Positions 9,389 through 18,032 are shown, counted from the stretch's first letter. The stretch: DNA of 35,327 nt from Thermoplasmatales archaeon SM1-50 (GCA_001595945.1 LSSI01000073.1:1-35327); one strand, 5' to 3'. The notes: generated by a model not told the origin, from the sequence alone. A program made the numbers and translations.

Positions 9389-10867
9389 ATGACATGCAAA
9401 AATAATATCCCACCTAAAATCCCTCTTAAAAGATTAATAGAGCCTCAAAGAACCATGAACGATTCCTTCGAACTGAAAAAATTTATATTCGGTCGAATTG
9501 ACGTAAAACTTACATTACTCTTTCTTTTAGTAGGCTTGATTGCCCCAGGAATCGGAATCGGATATTTCTATTTAATCGCAAATTCATTTTTGATTGAGAA
9601 TTCAGAATTCTTCCGTCAACAACAAATGCTTTTAAATGCCTCTGCTCTCCTTATCATTCTACTTATCGCAGTCAATACGATGATCATCGGATTTTTAATA
9701 TCTCGTTCGTTTTCAAAACCAATCCGCCACCTCTATAAAGCAACACAGGAGCTGGAGAAAGGAAATTTTAACGTCAGGACAAATATAAAAACAAAGGATG
9801 AACTTGCCCAACTAAGCGATGCATTTAATCGAAGTGCTTTTGCATTAAGTAACATGGAGCAAGAACGAATCAATCTTGATAAATCAAAATCAGAGTTTCT
9901 AAGCATCACCTCTCATGAATTACGTACTCCAATCACGCCTCTTAAAGTTCAATTACAAATGTTACAGCAAGAATATTTCGGTAAGCTTACAGAAAAACAA
10001 AAAGAAAGCCTTGAGGTGATACTCCGAAACACGGAGCGGCTTAACAAAATTATAGAGGATTTCCTTGAGGTATCACGCATCGAAGCTGCGCGACTAAAAT
10101 TCATATTTAGATACACCAATGTATCAGACATAATCAAAGAAACCGTTAAGTTTATGAACGGGTTTGCAAAGCAAAAAAACATCTCGCTTATGATAATCTG
10201 CGGAACACTTCCAAGCATCGAAGTAGACCCAGACCGAATTAGTCAAGTCTTACGAAACCTGATTCATAATGCCATTAAATTCTCCCCAGAAAGTAGCTCT
10301 ATTGAAATCGGTGCACAAGTGAAAAAAGACTTCATTCGATTCAGCGTAAAAGATAAAGGAGTTGGATTGAACGCAGACGACCAAATCCGTATATTTGAAC
10401 CATTTTACCAAGTCAATGGTTCACCGAGTAAAAGTTATGGGGGAACCGGGCTTGGATTGACGATTTGTCGAGGTATCATCGAAGCACAAAAAGGAAAAAT
10501 ATGGGTTGAAAGCACCCCTACTGTCGGCAGCACATTTTATTTCACCATCCCTCTCAGACCAGTGTATATTATCGACCCCATTAAAATCCTTTTCTCAAAG
10601 AAAGAAGACATTGAAAAGAAAATACATAACGAACTGATGAACACCCTTGGACCAATGGGTGAAATCGAGTTTAACGAATTGAAACAAAAGCATTCTCTGA
10701 ATAAGGATGATCTCTTTGAATATGTTGCCACGTTGGAAAAACAAAGCATCCTTCGCCATATACATGCAGAGAAATTAAAAAGAAATATTGGAAATATTTT
10801 TTGTATAGAAGATCAAAAAGAAGAAAAATTACAAATCCATAAAGAACTACCAGGAGATAAAAGGTAA
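9389..10867 (+). CDS. Membrane sensor histidine kinase with extra C-terminal helical domain
   Basis: 492 residues. There are two membrane segments (about 41-65 and 82-104) with only a short loop between them, so no sizeable external sensor. A HAMP domain follows (about 103-155), then the dimerisation/phosphoacceptor domain with His176 in SHELRTP. The ATPase domain has an N box (Asn294 in LIHNAIKFSP), G1 box DKGVGL (322-327), F box IFEPFY and G2 box GGTGLGL (351-357). All catalytic elements are intact. Residues about 395-475 extend beyond the usual end; LGPMGEIEFNELKQKH followed by LEKQSIL resembles a winged helix. Met23 (9455) is an alternative start, since neither site has a clear ribosome site. 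No response regulator lies in the window. It ends 4 bases before the HAMP-PAS gene, so the two are surely co-transcribed. Confidence 0.9.
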   Translation: MTCKNNIPPKIPLKRLIEPQRTMNDSFELKKFIFGRIDVKLTLLFLLVGLIAPGIGIGYFYLIANSFLIENSEFFRQQQMLLNASALLIILLIAVNTMIIGFLISRSFSKPIRHLYKATQELEKGNFNVRTNIKTKDELAQLSDAFNRSAFALSNMEQERINLDKSKSEFLSITSHELRTPITPLKVQLQMLQQEYFGKLTEKQKESLEVILRNTERLNKIIEDFLEVSRIEAARLKFIFRYTNVSDIIKETVKFMNGFAKQKNISLMIICGTLPSIEVDPDRISQVLRNLIHNAIKFSPESSSIEIGAQVKKDFIRFSVKDKGVGLNADDQIRIFEPFYQVNGSPSKSYGGTGLGLTICRGIIEAQKGKIWVESTPTVGSTFYFTIPLRPVYIIDPIKILFSKKEDIEKKIHNELMNTLGPMGEIEFNELKQKHSLNKDDLFEYVATLEKQSILRHIHAEKLKRNIGNIFCIEDQKEEKLQIHKELPGDKR

Positions 10868-10871
10868 GGAA

Positions 10872-12035
10872 ATGAAATTGAAATGGTTACTGACCGTTAT
10901 GTGCCTAGTGATTTCATTAATACCTATTGCTATGATCATTGGGTTGCAGGGTCTAGAGATAGCTACAAAATTTCTTAGTTTGATCATATTTGTCACCCTT
11001 ACAATTGCATTCATCGTCTCATATTTTATCTCCATACCACTTGTAAAACTAACAAAGAACATTGATGAAATCAGCAAAGGTAATTTAGATGTTGAGCTGG
11101 AGAAAAGTGAGATATATGAAATCAATAATCTAACGAATTCCTTAGACCGGGTAATGGCAAGTCTAAAACTAGCTATCAACAAAGTAGGTGTGCAAAAAGA
11201 CGAGATATTTGAAAATGCGATAAAAGCAAAAGAGCAGGTGGAACAGAATTTCGAGAATTTGCTAAAAAAAATAGATGGATGGATCTGGGAGACTGACGAA
11301 AAAGGAATATGTACACTCTGCTCGAAAAAAGTAACCGAAACACTTGGCTATTGCCCAAAGGAACTTATTGGGAAAGATATATGTGGGTTCCTTCACTCTG
11401 ATGATGCAAAGAAATTAAAAGAAAATATTTTTACGATTTCCCGCGACAAGCGCACTGTCACAAACAAATTAGATTTATACTGGAAAGAGAAAACAAATAA
11501 AGAGCCAGTTTGGGTTCGCACATTTGTCATCCCCGTGTTCAACACCACAGGTACTTTCCAAGGTCTACGGTGTTTTAGTAGGGATGCAACCGATTATAAA
11601 GCCACAGAAAATACGATAGCAGAACTTCAAAAAAAAATAGGGGAATTAAACAAGCAGTTACATGAGATTAGCAGACAACCGGATAAACAATCCTCTTTGT
11701 CAAAACCTATCAACGAGACAGTAACAAAGCAGGAGTTTGATTATATGATTCTTTTTGATGAAAAAACAAAAATCGTTGATTGCACTGACGATATCGAGAA
11801 GAAACTTGGATATAGTAAAAAAGAGATGTTATCACTTACTTTTTCTGATGTCGTCTACCTTGAATCGCCTAACAATATTAAAGCGAGTTTAGAAGAAATC
11901 AAGAAACAAGGAAACAAATATATAAAGGACATTCATAAGAAGAAAGATGGTTCATCGATTTTTGTTAGTGAACAAATCAGGTATCTCAAGGATCGAAACG
12001 TGTTCATCTGTATGGTGAAACAGGAAATTTTTTAA
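10872..12035 (+). CDS. Membrane HAMP-PAS-PAS sensor protein lacking a kinase domain
   Basis: 387 residues. Two membrane helices lie at about 5-25 and 34-54. Then come HAMP (about 52-105), a coiled coil (about 105-130), PAS domain 1 (about 130-242, starting DGWIWETDEKG and ending in a PAC-like FSRDATDYK), a coiled coil (243-268) and PAS domain 2 (about 290-385, LGYSKKEMLSLTFSDVV). The protein stops at the end of the second PAS; no His-kinase, cyclase or methyl-accepting domain follows. The start has a good site (AAGGTAAGGAA before ATG) and lies 4 bases after the kinase gene. The upstream kinase has membrane and HAMP parts but no PAS, so the two may form one receptor through HAMP/coiled-coil contacts. 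That partnership is inference. Confidence 0.85.
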   Translation: MKLKWLLTVMCLVISLIPIAMIIGLQGLEIATKFLSLIIFVTLTIAFIVSYFISIPLVKLTKNIDEISKGNLDVELEKSEIYEINNLTNSLDRVMASLKLAINKVGVQKDEIFENAIKAKEQVEQNFENLLKKIDGWIWETDEKGICTLCSKKVTETLGYCPKELIGKDICGFLHSDDAKKLKENIFTISRDKRTVTNKLDLYWKEKTNKEPVWVRTFVIPVFNTTGTFQGLRCFSRDATDYKATENTIAELQKKIGELNKQLHEISRQPDKQSSLSKPINETVTKQEFDYMILFDEKTKIVDCTDDIEKKLGYSKKEMLSLTFSDVVYLESPNNIKASLEEIKKQGNKYIKDIHKKKDGSSIFVSEQIRYLKDRNVFICMVKQEIF

Positions 12036-12135
12036 CGGTTCTTAGAAGAGATCCCTTTCATCTATTATAAGATAGACTTTTTCTTAGTTAACCATCAACT
12101 ATTTATGGGGATGTTATATCAGGAGTTTTGAGAAA

Positions 12136-13344
12136 ATGACAATAAAGGCATCGAAGCGTGCACAAGGCATTGAGTATGCGATTCGGGATGTCCTGCTCCC
12201 AGCTCGGCAGTTAGAGAAAAAGGGAATTACGATTTTGAAATTAAACATCGGTGACCCAAACGCATATGATTTCGATACACCACAGCATATCAAAGATGCG
12301 TTATATACAGCAGCAAACGAACAGCATAACGGCTATGCACCTTCAGAGGGGGTGTTGGAATTACGTCGTGCAATTATTGAGAGGGAACGGACCAGAAATA
12401 ATATGTCCTATGAACCTGATGATATCTGTGTGACGACCGGGGTGACGGAAGGCCTCCAGATGCTTCTCAACGCGTCTCTAGAACCAAAAGACGAGCTATT
12501 GATTCCAGGACCTACCTACCCACAGTATAACGTGATAACAAAGTTTGCCGACGCTAAACCAGTTGCATATCATTGCATTGAAACGGAGAACTGGCAGCCA
12601 GATATCGATGATATCCAGAACAAAATTACAGAACACACCAAAGGAGTTGTTCTTATTAATCCAAATAACCCCACTGGTGCATTGTACTCGAGGAAGGTGA
12701 TAAAGGAGATCCTTGATATCGCGGGTGAACATACTCTTATGGTTATCTCTGACGAGATCTATGATGATCTTACCTTTGATGGTAAACAATACGCGACAGC
12801 ATCTCTTACAAATGATGTTCCTGTCATAACGTTTAACGGATTTTCAAAAGTATACGTCATGCCAGGCTGGCGTATCGGGTATACCATGTTCAAACATACT
12901 GGAGAGCTTGATGAAATCCAAGATACGTTCCTGCGTATTGCGCGATCACGTCTCTGCGCAAACTCGGTCTGTCAACAGGCATGTATCCAAGCACTGCGTG
13001 GTCCACAGAATCATATTGAGCAGATGAATGAGAAATTACGAAAGCGACGTGATTTCTCCTATAAACGTCTGAACGAAATAGAAGGCATTTCCACGGCAAA
13101 ACCGGATGGAGCGTTTTACATCTTCCCTAAAATCGAGGCAATGGGGAAAGGACCTTGGAAGAACGATAAGGAATTCGTGCTTGATTTATTACAGGAAGCA
13201 CATGTGCTTACAGTAAATGGGTCAGGGTTTTGCGAAACATATGGGAAAGACCATTTCCGAGCAGTGATTCTTCCACCGATGGAGACGTTGGAGAAGGCGT
13301 TTGATGCGATGGAAGTATTTATGAAAAAAAGCTTAAATCACTAA
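12136..13344 (+). CDS. Class I/II PLP-dependent aminotransferase (alanine/aspartate type)
   Basis: 402 residues, full length for fold-type I aminotransferases. The PLP-binding lysine is Lys238 in FNGFSKVYVMPGWRIGY. Other signature residues are YAPSEGVLELRRAI near 67, PGPTYPQY (125-131), NPNNPTGALYS (175-185), SDEIYDDL (205-212) and a C-terminal Arg in HFRAVILPP. The GWRIGY form resembles the AlaA/archaeal AspC group that transfers amino groups between alanine, aspartate or glutamate and 2-oxoglutarate or pyruvate; the exact substrate cannot be read. The gene lies upstream of the 2-oxoacid ferredoxin oxidoreductase on the same strand. Together they would turn amino acids into oxoacids and then acyl-CoA. 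AGGAG lies 11 bases before the ATG. Confidence 0.92.
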   Translation: MTIKASKRAQGIEYAIRDVLLPARQLEKKGITILKLNIGDPNAYDFDTPQHIKDALYTAANEQHNGYAPSEGVLELRRAIIERERTRNNMSYEPDDICVTTGVTEGLQMLLNASLEPKDELLIPGPTYPQYNVITKFADAKPVAYHCIETENWQPDIDDIQNKITEHTKGVVLINPNNPTGALYSRKVIKEILDIAGEHTLMVISDEIYDDLTFDGKQYATASLTNDVPVITFNGFSKVYVMPGWRIGYTMFKHTGELDEIQDTFLRIARSRLCANSVCQQACIQALRGPQNHIEQMNEKLRKRRDFSYKRLNEIEGISTAKPDGAFYIFPKIEAMGKGPWKNDKEFVLDLLQEAHVLTVNGSGFCETYGKDHFRAVILPPMETLEKAFDAMEVFMKKSLNH

Positions 13345-13383
13345 TACAGCACCCAGCGGAATTCCAATATCATGATTGTTTTC

Positions 13384-13391
13384 TTATAAAT
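13384..13391 (+). promoter_or_regulatory. TATA box upstream of the 81-residue protein gene
   Basis: TTATAAAT lies 47 bases before the ATG at 13438. Transcription is expected to start near 13412, which leaves a short leader containing the ribosome site GAGGGT. Confidence 0.4.
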
Positions 13392-13437
13392 AAGAATATA
13401 ACTTACGAAATGATTCTCTTTTACGAGGGTTACTAAA

Positions 13438-13683
13438 ATGCAGGATAAAGAACAAAACATGTTTGATAGACAAAAATTCCTTGATTATAAAGCCATGGAG
13501 ACCAAACTGTATGGAGAAATGCTGAAATTATGTCGTTTTTATCAAAACAAGCTAAGTCTTATCTCCATTTTGGGTATTTTGACGCTGGTCAGTCAAGAGA
13601 TAAAAGAGTTAGATAAAACAATTCTTAAACACATTGATGGTGAAACCATCGACGATCAAGATCCGATGAATCGATTAATGTAA
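13438..13683 (+). CDS. Small helical protein of unknown function
   Basis: 81 residues with a good ribosome site (GAGGGTTACTAAA before ATG) and its own TATA box, so it is probably real. The sequence is predicted mostly helical: a charged N-terminus, a middle stretch (KLSLISILGILTLVSQEI) that could be a buried amphipathic helix but is marginal for a membrane span, and an acidic end. I do not recognise the family. It stands alone between the aminotransferase and the thiamine-binding-type gene. Confidence 0.6.
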   Translation: MQDKEQNMFDRQKFLDYKAMETKLYGEMLKLCRFYQNKLSLISILGILTLVSQEIKELDKTILKHIDGETIDDQDPMNRLM

Positions 13684-13742
13684 ACGGTTTTCACGTTTTT
13701 CGGTGTAGTATTTTTGTTTTTCTGAGGTGAAAACGAGTATTT

Positions 13743-13753
13743 TTTTATAAAAG
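13743..13753 (+). promoter_or_regulatory. TATA box for the 13859 gene and perhaps the oxidoreductase genes
   Basis: TTTTATAAAAG stands out in a T-rich stretch that also serves as the downstream tract of the preceding small gene. It lies about 105 bases before ATG 13859. The following genes are tightly spaced (33 bp, then overlaps), so this promoter may drive all five. Confidence 0.4.
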
Positions 13754-13858
13754 GACATATATTAGAATAAATATTATATATAAAATGTAGTAGATAGAGT
13801 GATTTTTTATCAAAAGGTTAATGAAGAAAAGATCGTTGGAGAGAATGAAGGAAATTAT

Positions 13859-14146
13859 ATGATTATCGCATCACTTAGCATCGCACCACTTGGAAAGGGT
13901 ACTAGCGTAAGCACCTATGTAAAAACCGTCATAGAAATCCTAAAAAAAGAGCACGTGACATTCCAAACAAACGCAATGTCAACCGTTATTGAAACAAAAG
14001 ATCTTGAAACCTTGTTTGAAATTGTTCAAAAAGCACATATAGCTGTAGTAGCTGCGGGAGCAGAACGAATTATAACAGAAATAAAAATTGATGATCGGAG
14101 AGACAAACAAGTAACCATAGGCTCAAAACTCGAATCTCTGAAATAA
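13859..14146 (+). CDS. MTH1187/YqgV-family protein (thiamine-binding fold)
   Basis: 95 residues. The N-terminus MIIASLSIAPLGKGTSVSTYV and the later VETKDLETLFEIV-type segment match the small ferredoxin-like MTH1187 family (Pfam thiamine-binding, formerly DUF77). The family usually starts MI(V/I)A..S..PLG.G.S, so ATG 13859 is chosen; an in-frame GTG at 13799 would add 20 residues with no family counterpart. GAAGGAAA precedes the ATG. Members bind thiamine-like ligands and have no known enzymatic activity. Its place 33 bp upstream of a thiamine-diphosphate-dependent oxidoreductase is suggestive but not proof of a link. Confidence 0.8.
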   Translation: MIIASLSIAPLGKGTSVSTYVKTVIEILKKEHVTFQTNAMSTVIETKDLETLFEIVQKAHIAVVAAGAERIITEIKIDDRRDKQVTIGSKLESLK

Positions 14147-14179
14147 TCATATGAAGATAAGAAGCTTCAAAACAGTTAT

Positions 14180-14800
14180 ATGGGACATCTTCATTTCGAG
14201 TTGCGGGACGGTAACATTGTGTCAACAAAATCCTTAGTCGAAATATGTTTCCACGGACGAGGCGGACAAGGAGCAGTCACTGCGGCTAACCTTCTTGCAA
14301 GTGCGGCTTTACAAGATGGTAACAAAGGTGTACAAGCCTTTCCCTTTTTTGGCGCAGAACGACGAGGCGCCCCAGTTAGAGCATTTACCAGGATCTCTGG
14401 AGAAGAGATACACTTACGAAGCGAAATCTACAACCCTGATATCGTGATTGTTCTCGATGAAAGTATCATGGAGCTTGTCGATGTGATTAAAGGATTGAAA
14501 GACAATGGAAAAATCATTATCAATACTAGAAAAAAACCAACGGATTTTGAGTTCTTTCATCAGTATAATGTCGCGACTGTCGATGCAACTGGCATCGCCC
14601 TTAAATATGATATTCTTGTCGGGGGAATCCCTGTGGTCAACACCCCCATTCTTGGTTCGGTACCAAAAATATTAGATCGTGTCACACTACAATCAATACA
14701 ACAGGTAATAATTAGGAAATGGACTGGGAAAAAAGAGCTTAGCGAACGTAACGTGAAAGCAACACGAGATGCATATGATCAAACAGAGGTGAGTGTTTGA
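14180..14800 (+). CDS. porG: 2-oxoacid:ferredoxin oxidoreductase, gamma subunit (pyruvate/2-oxoisovalerate type)
   Basis: 206 residues from ATG 14180. The conserved region begins only at about residue 14 (VSTKSLVEICFHGRGGQGAV), so GTG 14219, preceded by GGACGGTAACATT, is an equally good start. Gamma-subunit signatures are GRGGQGAVTAANLLA, FPFFGAERRGAPV and a Rossmann-like VIVLDESIMELV. This subunit helps form the CoA-binding part of the complex that oxidatively decarboxylates a 2-oxoacid to acyl-CoA and reduces ferredoxin. The gene order gamma-delta-alpha-beta is that of four-subunit archaeal POR/VOR enzymes. It overlaps delta by 4 bases. Confidence 0.9.
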   Translation: MGHLHFELRDGNIVSTKSLVEICFHGRGGQGAVTAANLLASAALQDGNKGVQAFPFFGAERRGAPVRAFTRISGEEIHLRSEIYNPDIVIVLDESIMELVDVIKGLKDNGKIIINTRKKPTDFEFFHQYNVATVDATGIALKYDILVGGIPVVNTPILGSVPKILDRVTLQSIQQVIIRKWTGKKELSERNVKATRDAYDQTEVSV

Positions 14801-15072
14801 AGAAATTTTCTGTTGAAACCAGTCTGTCCTACCCAAAAAAAGGCGCAATGGGAAAAACTGGTAGCTGGCGTGTGTTCAAACCGATTCTTGACAAAAAAAA
14901 ATGTGTCAAATGTCTCCGGTGCTGGATCTTCTGCCCAGAAAGCTCCATTCATCGTGAAAAAGATGATTCTGTAAGTATCGACTATGAATTCTGTAAAGGC
15001 TGTGGCGTATGCGCCAATGAATGCAATGTCAAAGCAATTATCATGGAACGAGAGGAGGCGAAGAAAAATTGA
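14797..15072 (+). CDS. porD: 2-oxoacid:ferredoxin oxidoreductase, delta (ferredoxin-like) subunit
   Basis: 91 residues, the normal delta-subunit length. Two classical [4Fe-4S] motifs are present: CVKCLRCWIFCPE (from about 36) and CKGCGVCANEC (from about 66). These clusters pass electrons from the catalytic beta subunit to ferredoxin. Translation starts at TTG inside a TTGA overlap with the gamma stop, which indicates translational coupling. The N-terminal GAMGKTGSWRVFKPILDKKKC is typical of this subunit. Confidence 0.93.
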   Translation: MKKFSVETSLSYPKKGAMGKTGSWRVFKPILDKKKCVKCLRCWIFCPESSIHREKDDSVSIDYEFCKGCGVCANECNVKAIIMEREEAKKN

Positions 15073-16223
15073 CGATTATGATAGATACCGGGAACCGGAT
15101 TGCAGCAAAAGCAGCGATCATGGCCAAACCAGAGGTCGTAGCAGCATACCCGATTACCCCGCAGACGACGTTGGTCGAAGCGATTGCCGAATATGTCGCT
15201 CGCGGAGAATATAAAGGAGAGTTTATCTGCGTAGAAAGTGAGCATTCTGCGATGTGTGCCTGTATTGGAGCAAGTGCTGCGGGCTCACGTACGTTTACAG
15301 CCACCTCCTCCCATGGATTATTACTGATGCATGAGATGCTCCATTGGGCTGCTCTCGCAAGACTGCCTGTAGTAATGTGTAACATTAATCGTGTCATAGG
15401 GCCAGGATGGAACATTTGGACAGATGAAAATGACTCCATCTCACAGCGTGACACCGGTTGGATTCAATTCTACTGCAGCAGCAACCAAGAGATTTTCGAT
15501 ACTGTGATACAATCATTCAAGCTTGCGGAGCATGAAAAAATCGTACTACCGGTGATGATAAATCTTAATGCATTTATCCTGTCTCACACCTCCATGCCGG
15601 CGGAGATTCCTGAACAACGAGTTGTAGATGAATTCCTCGGTAAGCATATAGCACACTGGAAAAGCGATATCGACAACCCAACGACATTTGGAAACATCAT
15701 TGGTCCTGCATACTATTATAAGGTCCGACGGGCGATGCAACAGTCACACTTACGTGCAAAAAAACTAATCCCCCAGATAGCGAAAGACTGGAAAAAATCT
15801 TCAGGGTACTTTCATGGTGATCTACTTGAATATTATAAATGCGAGGGAGCTGAAGATATTCTCTTATCCATGGGTGCGATTGGTGCAGAAAGTAAGATTG
15901 CTATTAACGAGCTTCAGAATGAAGGACAAAAGATTGGTCTTGCCCGTGTTCGAGTATTACGGCCATTTCCCACAGAGGAAATCATCAAATTAGGCAAACA
16001 AGCGAATCTTATAGTAATTGATAGGAATATCTCGGTTGGTTTAGAAGGCGTGCTCTTTAACGAGGTTAAAGCAGCCTTATTCGGCACATCTGATATTAAA
16101 GCAACAGGCTTCATCGCAGGTCTTGGCGGAAAAGACGTCACTTATAAGGACATCAAGAGCATGTGCAGAAAAGCGATACAAGGAACAAGTAAAGCCCAAG
16201 AATGGTATGCGATGGAGGACTAA
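15069..16223 (+). CDS. porA: 2-oxoacid:ferredoxin oxidoreductase, alpha subunit
   Basis: Alpha subunit of about 384 residues. Key stretches are AAYPITPQTTLVEAIAEYV, VESEHSAMCACIGASAAG, TATSSHGLLLMHEMLHWAA and the POR/VOR-type DSISQRDTGW. The start is set at TTG 15069: it overlaps the delta stop as TTGA, exactly like the gamma/delta junction, and GAGGAGG (15052-15058) sits 10 bases before it. ATG 15078 is possible, but the site would then be 19 bases away. An upstream in-frame ATG at 15021 lies deep in delta and is unlikely. Whether the substrate is pyruvate or branched-chain oxoacids cannot be decided by eye. Confidence 0.9.
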   Translation: MTIMIDTGNRIAAKAAIMAKPEVVAAYPITPQTTLVEAIAEYVARGEYKGEFICVESEHSAMCACIGASAAGSRTFTATSSHGLLLMHEMLHWAALARLPVVMCNINRVIGPGWNIWTDENDSISQRDTGWIQFYCSSNQEIFDTVIQSFKLAEHEKIVLPVMINLNAFILSHTSMPAEIPEQRVVDEFLGKHIAHWKSDIDNPTTFGNIIGPAYYYKVRRAMQQSHLRAKKLIPQIAKDWKKSSGYFHGDLLEYYKCEGAEDILLSMGAIGAESKIAINELQNEGQKIGLARVRVLRPFPTEEIIKLGKQANLIVIDRNISVGLEGVLFNEVKAALFGTSDIKATGFIAGLGGKDVTYKDIKSMCRKAIQGTSKAQEWYAMED

Positions 16224-17138
16224 ATGATGAGGTTAAAAGATTTTCCGGTTGACGAGTGCCTTCTTCAAGGAAACGCAGCATGCCCAGGATGCCCGGCAAC
16301 AATCGGACTACGCCTGGTGTTAAAGGCACTAGGAAAGAAAACGATTATGGTTGTGCCTGCGTGTTGTACGTCAGTCATTGAAAGCCTCTACCCTCACACC
16401 TCGTTTGACATCCCGGTTATGAACATTGCTTTCGAGGCAGCAGCAGCAGGTGCATCCGGTGTGGAGGCATCGTTACGGCAGCAGGGACGGACTGATATTA
16501 CTGTTGTTGCCTGGGCCGGAGACGGAGGAACGTACGATATCGGTCTCCAGGCACTCTCCGGAGCGCTTGAACGAGGCACCAACTTTATTTACATTTGTTA
16601 CAACAATCAGATATATTCCAATACAGGTATTCAACGTAGTGGAGCAACCCCGTATGCCGCGTGGACAACAACCACCGTTGGCGGGAAAAACGAGCTTCGT
16701 AAAGAGATGGGCGATATCATCCTTGCCCATCACATCCCATATGCAGCGCAGACTTGCATAAGCTACCCAGAGGATGTTTTTAGCAAAGTAACAAAGGCAA
16801 AGAACATCAAAGGACCCAAATACATAGAAATCCTCGCACCCTGTCCGCCTGGTTGGCGGTTCAGCATGGACAAGACCGTAGAAATGGGACGTATGGCAGT
16901 TGACTCTGGTGCCTGGGCATTGTGGGAATGTGAAAATGACAAGATGATATTTAATGGTAAAAGCAAGCTTATCCTAGAGAAAAAAATCCAGCGGAAACCC
17001 GTGGAGGACTGGATAAAGTACCAGGGCCGGTTTGGACATCTTTTTAGACCACAGCGAGATGAGAAACGACTTAAAGCAATCGAAGAATATGTAGATAGTC
17101 TTTGGGATCGTTATCGGAAATGTTATCTAGGGAAATAA
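16224..17138 (+). CDS. porB: 2-oxoacid:ferredoxin oxidoreductase, beta (TPP-binding) subunit
   Basis: 304 residues, standard beta-subunit length. The thiamine-diphosphate motif is AGDGGTYDIG (98-107) with the closing ICYNN (124-128). Cysteines for the [4Fe-4S] cluster are Cys20 and Cys23 (NAACPGCPA), Cys47/48 (PACCTS) and a later one in LAPCPPGW. SNTGIQRSGATP is the typical POR/VOR stretch before the metal site. The gene begins directly after the alpha stop (TAA ATG); GGAGG lies upstream within alpha. A second ATG at 16227 is also possible. It ends 5 bases before the convergent pantoate kinase gene. Confidence 0.93.
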   Translation: MMRLKDFPVDECLLQGNAACPGCPATIGLRLVLKALGKKTIMVVPACCTSVIESLYPHTSFDIPVMNIAFEAAAAGASGVEASLRQQGRTDITVVAWAGDGGTYDIGLQALSGALERGTNFIYICYNNQIYSNTGIQRSGATPYAAWTTTTVGGKNELRKEMGDIILAHHIPYAAQTCISYPEDVFSKVTKAKNIKGPKYIEILAPCPPGWRFSMDKTVEMGRMAVDSGAWALWECENDKMIFNGKSKLILEKKIQRKPVEDWIKYQGRFGHLFRPQRDEKRLKAIEEYVDSLWDRYRKCYLGK

Positions 17139-17143
17139 GGAAG

Positions 17144-18016
17144 TTATCGTTCATGTAAAACCCGTGCACCTTGCTCATCAATCATACAACAATACACCTT
17201 TCCAAATTGTGAAAGAATTTTACAGAGTGCCAAGGTATCTCCCACCGCAAACACGGAGTTACCCAGCATACACATGCTTGCCATACCTCTTCTGTTTGCT
17301 GAGTTTACTACTTGAAGTGTTTTTTTGTCAGCGATACCAATATTTTTTGTAAATTCCAAACCAAGAGTTAGCAGAAACTCAAGTGTCGGTTTTTGCAATA
17401 GTTTTTTTGTACAATATCTCCCATATGATACAATCTTGTTAAGCTTTGTTGTATCGGTAAGAATTTTTTTTGTCTCAATCTTCTTCCCAATTACACAGAG
17501 AACAATTTCGTATTTGCCAGGGATATGTTCAAGCATTCCCCATGGCGGTAACCCTGCCTTACGTCTGATCTCAATTCCACCAAAGCTACTGGCAACCACA
17601 TCACCAAGTCCCGTATGTGATGTTATCTCAGCATAATGCGCAGCTTTTACTGCGTCCTCCCTAGGAAGATTAAGAAGATCAGAAAGCGCAAGGGCTGCAC
17701 TTAATGCTCCAGCTGCGCTCATACCAAACCCTTGGCTTATCGGAAGATCCACCACCGTATTAACTGTAATTCCAATTGATGTATCACCAATGAGATAATT
17801 CAATGCTAGTTTTGTAACCGCTGCAGAAGATGGTTTACCATTGACATGAACAGAGATAGTCCGTTGGGATGCAGGTGTTACCATCACACGACTAACTGCA
17901 CCCATGGAAAGAGCAATGCCAGCACCACGGGAACCACACCGGTCCATCCCTTGTTTGGAGTATACTGGTTCAAAAAACGCAGAAATATGCCCAGGTGCAA
18001 ACGCAATTCCCTTCAT
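17144..18016 (-). CDS. Pantoate kinase (archaeal PoK, GHMP superfamily)
   Basis: 290 residues. The opening FAPGHISAFFEP and the GHMP phosphate-binding loop PISQGFGMSAAGALSAALAL (92-111) match archaeal pantoate kinase (COG1829). In archaea this enzyme phosphorylates pantoate before condensation with beta-alanine by phosphopantothenate synthetase, replacing bacterial pantothenate kinase. THTGLGDVVASSFGG (133-147) is another family stretch. It lies 16 bp downstream of CoaBC on the same strand, so two steps of CoA synthesis form one operon. The neighbouring oxidoreductase uses CoA but is on the opposite strand. Confidence 0.92.
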   Translation of the reverse strand: MKGIAFAPGHISAFFEPVYSKQGMDRCGSRGAGIALSMGAVSRVMVTPASQRTISVHVNGKPSSAAVTKLALNYLIGDTSIGITVNTVVDLPISQGFGMSAAGALSAALALSDLLNLPREDAVKAAHYAEITSHTGLGDVVASSFGGIEIRRKAGLPPWGMLEHIPGKYEIVLCVIGKKIETKKILTDTTKLNKIVSYGRYCTKKLLQKPTLEFLLTLGLEFTKNIGIADKKTLQVVNSANRRGMASMCMLGNSVFAVGDTLALCKILSQFGKVYCCMIDEQGARVLHER

Positions 18017-18032
18017 ACATCTCGTTGTCCAA

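Noticed and set aside
15021-15068. Upstream ATG extension of the oxidoreductase alpha subunit
   Set aside because: It would overlap delta by 52 bases with residues foreign to the family; TTG 15069 has a strong ribosome site and mirrors the previous junction.
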